Assembly (NCBI RefSeq): GCF_010692325.1
Contig: NZ_JAAHHW010000003.1
Span: 18,131-82,130 of the forward strand
Source: Moorena sp. SIO3I8
Lineage (GTDB): Bacteria > Cyanobacteriota > Cyanobacteriia > Cyanobacteriales > Coleofasciculaceae
Direction of reading: 5' to 3'
DNA: 64,000 bases
Each line of letters starts with the position of its first letter. Position 1 is the stretch's first letter. The notes below the pieces were generated by a model that did not search any database, was not told the origin of the DNA, and saw only the letters and a program-made list of their open reading frames with translations. Shown here piece by piece: positions 57,973 through 64,000 of the stretch. Both the position numbers and the translations under genes were made by a program.

Positions 57973-60900
57973 CTACCAAGGATTCCCCACAATAGTAAAC
58001 CATGCCCAATAGTAAGGATGGGATAGTTTCTTATTACTGTTATCCTTAAGCATCTCGACTTGAGCTAGTCTTAAGGCTTCTGCTTTTCTAGGAACTATAT
58101 TTAAATGGTCATAAAATGACTTCAGGAGTTTAAACGTTCCATTTTGAGGCACGGCTAACAAACTAGCTAAAACCGATTGCACTTTGGCTTGATAGGCAAA
58201 TCCAGCAAATCCTAATTCATACTGTTCATTGCCAAGGGCGGTATCACAAGCACTTAAAACCAATAAATTTACCGGTGGTTGCTCTAATCCCAGGGTCTCA
58301 AATTTTCCTAATCCTAACCGTTTTTTTCCGAACTGAATGTAGGAATCACTAGCATTAGACCGAAATTTACCATGGGTTCCTAAATGAAGGATATTAAAAG
58401 ATTTATGATTAATTTCATCCTGAAGATTAGCCACGGTAAAGTTGTCGTTTTCTAGGGCTTTAGCTGACCAAGTATCCACAAGATGCTGGATTAGTTTGGG
58501 CACATAGGGTAAGTCTCGATGCTGGTCAAATTTTGCTGTACCCATCGCCAGCACTGGCGCATTTCTGACATCGGTATAGTGGGTATCGGTCAAGCTCAAA
58601 CTAGGGACTAAACCAACACTGTATTTTTCCACAATAAAGCTTTTGCCATCATGGAGTGCTGCTAAGGGGAGAGACTGCAAGCTTTTATCCATCACAAACA
58701 CCAAGTTATTGATGTTTTGTTCATCTAATGTCTTCTGGAGGGGTTTAATCAGTAATTGATAGAGTTGTTGAGATTTAGCTAAGTCTTCTGGTCGAAACAC
58801 CCCTGCTCTGGGAGATGCTACACTATCCCGGAATGATTCAGCTAAGGCTAACACTTGCTCCCGGCTGGTATTAGCAATCCGTTTGTAGATCATGTTGCCT
58901 TGGCTAGTTACCAATACCAGTTCCAACGGAGCATTAGGCTTTGGCTCTACAATTACATTGGGATTGATGTTGAGGAATTCGGTTTTCAAGACAACGTCTC
59001 GTCCTGGTAAATTTCCATAATTCCGAAAAAAGACATAGATCAGTGCCGGTCTAGCATCGGTAACTTGTTCAATTTCCTTGAGTTCTGTTTGAATGTCTTT
59101 TGCTGTTTTAATTTCAGGAACAGATGACTCCCCTTGACCGGTGGCTTCGGTGGCTTGACTGGTGGCTTGACCGGTGACTTGACTGGTAAAATAATCCTCT
59201 AGTTGATAGACTAGCATTTCTTTGGACAATGCTTCAGTTTCTTCTATCATCACTGTTGGGAGTATTTCCTGTGGTAACTCAGGTAAATCTGGCTCACTAT
59301 TGGTTACTTCAGTATTACTAGTATTATTACTAGTATTAGGAGATGACTGAGTAATTAGCTGAGTAATCAGTTGAATCTGACTGGTAAAATTCCCCTGAGT
59401 ATAGGACTCCAGAAACCGTTGCGTTGGCAAAATAGCATTGTCGATGCCAGTGGTAATGGCTCCAGCAGTACCATTGAGGGTAGCATCCCCTACGGTAAAG
59501 GGTATGGAACTAGCTCCGCCATTATGTCGGATGATGACCGACCCTCCTGCCACTCCGCCGCTAGTGGAAATACTAGCTGTGCTCTGATTGCGATCGCTAA
59601 AAGTATCGGTAGCTCGGAAAAATCGACCAGCGGTAATATCAACATTACCACCACTACCGTTTTCTCCCCCTTGAGCATTAATCGCCCTGACTTCCACATC
59701 CCCAATCGGGTCGATTAGCACATTTCCGCCATCCCCAAAACTACCGCTAGTATTAATTACGCCAGTCTTGATGGTAGTAAAGGCATTGATAACCAGATCA
59801 CCCCCACTAATACCAAAAGTGTTTAGGTTGTCGGTGAATACCTCTCCATTGCTAGCGGTAAGCTTAATATCGGAGCCATTGGTGATAATGTTCCCAACTG
59901 CAATGCTTTGATTGGCCTCTAGAGTAATGGAAGCATTGTCTATGCCTTGAATTGTGCCATTGCCAATGATGGCACCTGACCCGGCTGGGGCTTGAATGGT
60001 TACTGGGTCTTGGAAAGTGACCCCAGTTTCAGCAATGGTGATGTTAGCGCTACTGTTAGGATTACCGATAGTGATAGCAGTAAAGCCATCTTGCAGGAGG
60101 TTGATTTCTTGGGAAGTTAGTGCTAAGGTTGATGAATTGCCGGTATCACTGCCACCAATTGCGATCGCTTGATCAGCGCTGAATGGTTCTAACGTAATGG
60201 TGGCATTCCCTTGGACTGTACCGTTAAGGTTAATTTCATCAGCAGTTAGGGTAATATCTCCTAGGGGAATAGTGCTGCCCACTGCCTGATTCAACTCAAT
60301 GGTGCCAGTGCCAGCATTAACACTCAGGTCTTGATTACCGTCAACAGTGCCATCAAAAGTGATGTTACCGCTAGTGCTGCTGATGATAGCGCTAATATTA
60401 GCACTAGTATTACCAAGATTAAGGGGTTTGAGGAAACTAATGTTACCACTGCCAGATGTCACACTGCTATTGAGATTGATTTGATTAGTGTTGAATTCCC
60501 CAATTGAGATATTGCCTGAGCCCTGAGCACGGATGGGTTGATCAATAGTGATAGCACCAGGTATATCTTGTCCGAGACTAATGTTGCCATTATTAGCAGC
60601 GCTAATCCCATTCACACCAGCCACGGTAGTAATCACAGCATTGGGGTGTTGGAGGTTAAGGATAATATCGCCACTGTTGCGGGTAATAGCAGCAATATTT
60701 TTGACTTGAACATCTATACCATTAGCATCGGCGTAGCTAAATCCATTTTCAGCATCGAATAAAACTGCCCCTTGTTCCCCATCAATGGTTACTTCAGTCC
60801 CCAGATTATCAAAGATGGTACCAGCAGAGATAAATTGAGCTGTCTGATTATTAGCGAGTTGGACAGCAGGATTGGTGTCAGTGCTGAGAAAGTGAATATC

Positions 60901-63345
60901 CCCGCCTCTGACAATAACATTGAGATTGGCCTGACTCAGGTCAAAGTTGCGGATTCTTACATCACCGGTAAATTCAGGATTGCCAATGGTTAAGGTACCG
61001 GAAGTGCCTAGAGCGAGATTATTGAGCAAATTCGCTGTGGTGATTTGGAAGGTGCCACCAGCATCTTTCCCTATGCCCAAAGTAGTATTAGGGTCTTTTG
61101 GTTGGATAGTGATGCTTTCAGCCATCAACTGGGAAATCACTTCAATCCCGCCAGCGGTAATCAAAACATCTTTAATTTTACTGACTTGTAAGGGTTGGTC
61201 GGGATTGCCGAGACTGACTTGACCATCGGTATCAATAACTAGAGTGCTGGGGCTGTTGATGGGATTTTTGATAGTAATGTTACCGTTAGTAGCTGTGATT
61301 GCGATCGCTCCCCCATTGCCCGATGCGGAATCAGCATTGATACCGCTACCCCCACTATTGATGAAGGTATCACCACCTCTGGTAATTAAAGTAACATTAC
61401 CAGCACTCTCCCCACCCAATGAATCGATGCTAGGAATTTGAATAGTAGGTTGATTTGTAGGTAATTTACTATTGCCATCAGCAATCAGGGTAATATCCCC
61501 TCCGCTACCAGTATTATTGCTGGAAGTATCCAAGCGATTATTCTTAGTGACTTCGATAGTGCTGCGAGAGTCAATCAGGATTTGTGGGGAATTAGGATTA
61601 TCATTACTATTACTTAAACCACCGGTCTTAATGGTGTCAACTTGAATTGCACCAGTGGTTAATGCAGTATTAGGCAGATACTGATTGGTTAACCTGACCA
61701 ATCCATCCCGAGCTACGGTAATATCGCTAACTTTGATATCTGCACTGGTGAAATTACTGATAACAGTATTACTAAAATCAGGAACAAGATTACCTGAGGT
61801 GTTTCCTGGAATTCCTCCTAGTTGTGTCCAATCAATCCCAGCTCTAATATCTAAGGTGGGCTGATTAGCACCATCAATCACCAAATTGCTTTGGTCAGAG
61901 ACAGTGACATTAGCGAGATTAGCCAGAAAAGGATCGGAGTTGGTGGGACTAATCTTAGGATTAGGGTCATCACTAGGATTAATCGCAATCTCGCCTAAGG
62001 TAACACTACCCCCTGCTAAAATATGTAAGGAAGCGCCTTGGTAGTTGCCTAGACTGACATCACCATTTGCTAGAATGATGGAATCATCAGGACTAATCCA
62101 ATTCCCTGGACTACCATCTAATTGCTCGATCCGAAAACTAGCCCCTGTTTGATAGCGAGTACTTCCTTGTATGGGATTAGCGGAACGCAGTACCATGTTT
62201 CCACCAGAGAAGAAACCGCTAGCCTGATTATTGAAGGTTGAAATCTCGATGGCTTGATTCCCCTGGATGGATAAATTGCCGAGGGCTTCAGCAATAAAGG
62301 GGCGCGCTAGAGTATCATGCGATCGCACTGTATTGCCAGCCAACAGATTCAAATCCCCAGTAGTAAATAGCTGGCTTTCGACTAAAGTCAGATTATTAGC
62401 AGCTGAGAGTGTAGCAGTCTCAGCGTTTACCTCCCGAGCCACCACATCACCCCTTTCTATTGGTAAACCAGAATCCGCAAGCTCTACTTTCCCATCTGGC
62501 TTCACCACAATCGGTGTCTGTAACCCTTCAACTCCCGCGGTCAACAAGGTTGGTAAATCCTGAGGTGTAAATGGTAGCTGCTCCCCATCAGCATCCGTTG
62601 GTAATTCAATTTCTATACTTAATAGGTGTCCTGGTTGGCTAATCCTAACTAAATTAGCACCATCTACAGCAGCCAGAGTAACCGTTCCGTTGGGAGCACT
62701 TACGTTTCCAGTAGTAATCACACTACCGCCGATTACGGTTAAATTATTCCCCTCTAGTACTTCCAGCTTACCAGCATTAATAATACTCCCTGGTTGATTC
62801 GAGTCAAAGGCCAAAGTCTTCGGATTACCGATTAAAGTTTGATAGTCATTTGACCCAAAGCTAGTGAACCAATTGTCTTCACCAAACCCAATCCGATTCG
62901 CTGTTGTTACGGTCAAATCACCTGGGACATTCAACCGAGCATTAGCACCAAACACCCATCCCGCTGGATTCATTAAAACTAAATTTGAGTTACCGCCAAC
63001 AACCCGAATTAACCCGTCAACAATTGACGCTTCACCTCCAATCACCCGAGCGAAAATATTACGAATTTGGGGATTAGACAGAAACGTAACTGTCTGTTCT
63101 GCATTCAGACCAAGTTTTTCAAAACTATGGAATAAATTTGATCCATCTCCGGAAAATGTACCGCCGTCAACCGTCAAATCATTACCATCAATTGTAATAC
63201 TAGTGACCGTTCCATCTGCGGCTGGTATAATAGAATCAGCCTTAGCAACATGGACAGGATATAGTATTGCTATACCTAAATAAATTTCTCCAACTAGAGA
63301 AAAAATTTTCCACAACCAGTTACTATGCCACCCAACAGCTTTCAC
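57973..63345 (-). CDS. Giant secreted protein: filamentous-hemagglutinin N-terminal (TPS) domain, beta-helix, C-terminal CHAT peptidase
   Basis: About 1790 residues from GTG 63345; this start leaves a signal peptide MKAVGWHSNWLWKIFSLVGE through AKA. A TPS/FHA domain follows (SIIPAADGTVTSI, GGTFSGDGSNLFHSFEKLGL, NSNLVLMNPAGWVFGANARL), which normally directs export through a TpsB outer-membrane pore. A long repetitive beta-helix with GNITL- and GNISL-like turns extends to about 1340. After an acidic linker the end is a CHAT domain: LQSLPLAALHDGKSF, LHLGTHG (His about 1658) and LSACDTALG (Cys about 1700) form the caspase-like dyad. So an exported adhesin is fused to a predicted cysteine peptidase. 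No TpsB gene is in the window. Confidence 0.92.
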   Translation of the reverse strand: MKAVGWHSNWLWKIFSLVGEIYLGIAILYPVHVAKADSIIPAADGTVTSITIDGNDLTVDGGTFSGDGSNLFHSFEKLGLNAEQTVTFLSNPQIRNIFARVIGGEASIVDGLIRVVGGNSNLVLMNPAGWVFGANARLNVPGDLTVTTANRIGFGEDNWFTSFGSNDYQTLIGNPKTLAFDSNQPGSIINAGKLEVLEGNNLTVIGGSVITTGNVSAPNGTVTLAAVDGANLVRISQPGHLLSIEIELPTDADGEQLPFTPQDLPTLLTAGVEGLQTPIVVKPDGKVELADSGLPIERGDVVAREVNAETATLSAANNLTLVESQLFTTGDLNLLAGNTVRSHDTLARPFIAEALGNLSIQGNQAIEISTFNNQASGFFSGGNMVLRSANPIQGSTRYQTGASFRIEQLDGSPGNWISPDDSIILANGDVSLGNYQGASLHILAGGSVTLGEIAINPSDDPNPKISPTNSDPFLANLANVTVSDQSNLVIDGANQPTLDIRAGIDWTQLGGIPGNTSGNLVPDFSNTVISNFTSADIKVSDITVARDGLVRLTNQYLPNTALTTGAIQVDTIKTGGLSNSNDNPNSPQILIDSRSTIEVTKNNRLDTSSNNTGSGGDITLIADGNSKLPTNQPTIQIPSIDSLGGESAGNVTLITRGGDTFINSGGSGINADSASGNGGAIAITATNGNITIKNPINSPSTLVIDTDGQVSLGNPDQPLQVSKIKDVLITAGGIEVISQLMAESITIQPKDPNTTLGIGKDAGGTFQITTANLLNNLALGTSGTLTIGNPEFTGDVRIRNFDLSQANLNVIVRGGDIHFLSTDTNPAVQLANNQTAQFISAGTIFDNLGTEVTIDGEQGAVLFDAENGFSYADANGIDVQVKNIAAITRNSGDIILNLQHPNAVITTVAGVNGISAANNGNISLGQDIPGAITIDQPIRAQGSGNISIGEFNTNQINLNSSVTSGSGNISFLKPLNLGNTSANISAIISSTSGNITFDGTVDGNQDLSVNAGTGTIELNQAVGSTIPLGDITLTADEINLNGTVQGNATITLEPFSADQAIAIGGSDTGNSSTLALTSQEINLLQDGFTAITIGNPNSSANITIAETGVTFQDPVTIQAPAGSGAIIGNGTIQGIDNASITLEANQSIAVGNIITNGSDIKLTASNGEVFTDNLNTFGISGGDLVINAFTTIKTGVINTSGSFGDGGNVLIDPIGDVEVRAINAQGGENGSGGNVDITAGRFFRATDTFSDRNQSTASISTSGGVAGGSVIIRHNGGASSIPFTVGDATLNGTAGAITTGIDNAILPTQRFLESYTQGNFTSQIQLITQLITQSSPNTSNNTSNTEVTNSEPDLPELPQEILPTVMIEETEALSKEMLVYQLEDYFTSQVTGQATSQATEATGQGESSVPEIKTAKDIQTELKEIEQVTDARPALIYVFFRNYGNLPGRDVVLKTEFLNINPNVIVEPKPNAPLELVLVTSQGNMIYKRIANTSREQVLALAESFRDSVASPRAGVFRPEDLAKSQQLYQLLIKPLQKTLDEQNINNLVFVMDKSLQSLPLAALHDGKSFIVEKYSVGLVPSLSLTDTHYTDVRNAPVLAMGTAKFDQHRDLPYVPKLIQHLVDTWSAKALENDNFTVANLQDEINHKSFNILHLGTHGKFRSNASDSYIQFGKKRLGLGKFETLGLEQPPVNLLVLSACDTALGNEQYELGFAGFAYQAKVQSVLASLLAVPQNGTFKLLKSFYDHLNIVPRKAEALRLAQVEMLKDNSNKKLSHPYYWAWFTIVGNPW

Positions 63346-64000
63346 GATTATATGCTCCCACTCAACCAATAACCTACACCAATCACCTCAAGTAATCATA
63401 ACTTAGTTAATCCCTACTTAATCGCTATTTAATTGCTAATTAATACCACCACCTTAGGACAGTTAACTTGATAAATTTGAATTTATCAAGCAAGATAGTC
63501 ACAGGTCATAATTATTAGTCAGTTACTAAATTTAGCGAAGTGCCGAAATTGTCATATTACTTACTTGTAATATTAATTGGTTAAAACAATCCGCCTCCCT
63601 TGTTTACTTCCTTTATTGGCGTGCTTGGCATTTTCGCGATTGATCAAACACCCCCCTTGCTCAAATCTTACCATCATCAGACTGGTGCGAATACTATCCA
63701 ACCTATCACTACATCAACCAAACTCGTAATCAGGGAAGGGATATAACTTATGGGTAACTTATGGGTAACTTATGGGTTGATCAGGGGAAGGATTGATTGG
63801 TTTTGGTTAATACAATCAATAGGTAATTGACATCTGCATTATATTAATAAAATACCAACAATCAACTTTGTATCCCACTTTCCGCAGGTAGGGATCACAT
63901 GCAGATAATTTTCCTACCCCCTTTGAGCACGAAATCAAGCCAAGAGGTAATATTTACGGCAAGGAGCACCCAAGAACTGAAGAATCCACAATCGTTCAGA
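63346..64000. other. Gene-free region at the right end
   Basis: No gene seen. A perfect 10-base hairpin lies at 63467-63490 (CTTGATAAAT / ATTTATCAAG, TTGA loop), and an 11-base unit ACTTATGGGTA repeats about three times at 63747-63778. The upstream region of the FHA-CHAT gene, including its promoter, must be near 63350-63600. The last 100 bases show no start of a known gene. Confidence 0.55.

Noticed and set aside
1..64000. tRNA, rRNA or complete transposase genes
   Set aside because: None was recognised on either strand by eye. A tRNAscan or IS search could still find a weak case.

Overview
The window is cyanobacterial. It carries many HIP1 octamers (GCGATCGC), the NDH-1 genes ndhF and ndhD beside rbcR and a zeta-carotene isomerase gene, a KaiB-fold protein, PEP-CTERM proteins, several Uma2-family genes, and masses of 7- and 8-base tandem repeats. 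Repeat load, low coding density and a remnant of a PKS/NRPS-type acyl-AMP ligase suggest a filamentous, secondary-metabolite-rich marine form (Moorena-like). That placement is inference; no rRNA or tRNA gene was seen.

Layout. 1-0.26 kb: end of a sodium/solute symporter. 0.6-10.3 kb: a spread-out NAD locus with nadA, nadB and nadC (complete de novo route from aspartate) and a nicotinamidase-like salvage gene, interleaved with a methyltransferase fused to an unknown domain, a Uma2 gene, two xisH-xisI pairs in which both xisH genes are broken, and a DUF4058 gene. 10.5-15.3 kb (minus strand): a zinc-ribbon serine/threonine kinase followed by two periplasmic-binding-protein paralogues. 15.5-22.6 kb: rbcR, Z-ISO/NnrU, thioredoxin, ndhF, ndhD and a clear terminator. 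22.8-28.1 kb: four Uma2 genes around an exported agmatine-deiminase-like enzyme and a decayed acyl-AMP ligase end. 28.4-33.3 kb: an alpha carbonic anhydrase with a PEP-CTERM tail, a NACHT-HEAT gene broken twice, and a small HTH gene broken once. 33.3-35.8 kb: mostly repeats. 35.8-53.1 kb: pilT, KaiB-like gene, two ABC-F ATPases, prohibitin, HerA-like ATPase, GST, MBL-fold protein, Uma2, DUF433, a GT41/TPR glycosyltransferase and a type IV pilin-like gene. 53.1-54.5 kb: noncoding, with two diverged copies of one conserved element. 54.5-63.3 kb: Uma2, methyltransferase, PEP-CTERM protein and a giant secreted FHA-CHAT protein.

The most striking signal is a family of 23-35 base modular mini-elements. 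Each has a GCGTAGC head containing GTAG, followed by a short hairpin whose stem varies while pairing is kept. At least ten loci plus one tandem array carry them. Three sit inside genes, where removing the element restores a normal protein: twice in the NACHT ATPase, once inside its Walker B motif, and once in a small HTH protein. One intragenic copy is identical over 26 bases to an intergenic copy in the other orientation, and both abut a HIP1 site. The layout resembles REP sequences mobilised by RAYT Y1 transposases and the small dispersed repeats known from Nostoc. Other leads are the twin conserved noncoding elements beside the pilin gene, shared leader hairpins before two small genes, a MITE-like element with GGTGCGTTA ends, an in-frame repeat insertion in the GT41 protein, and the NAD locus with its unassigned methyltransferase fusion.
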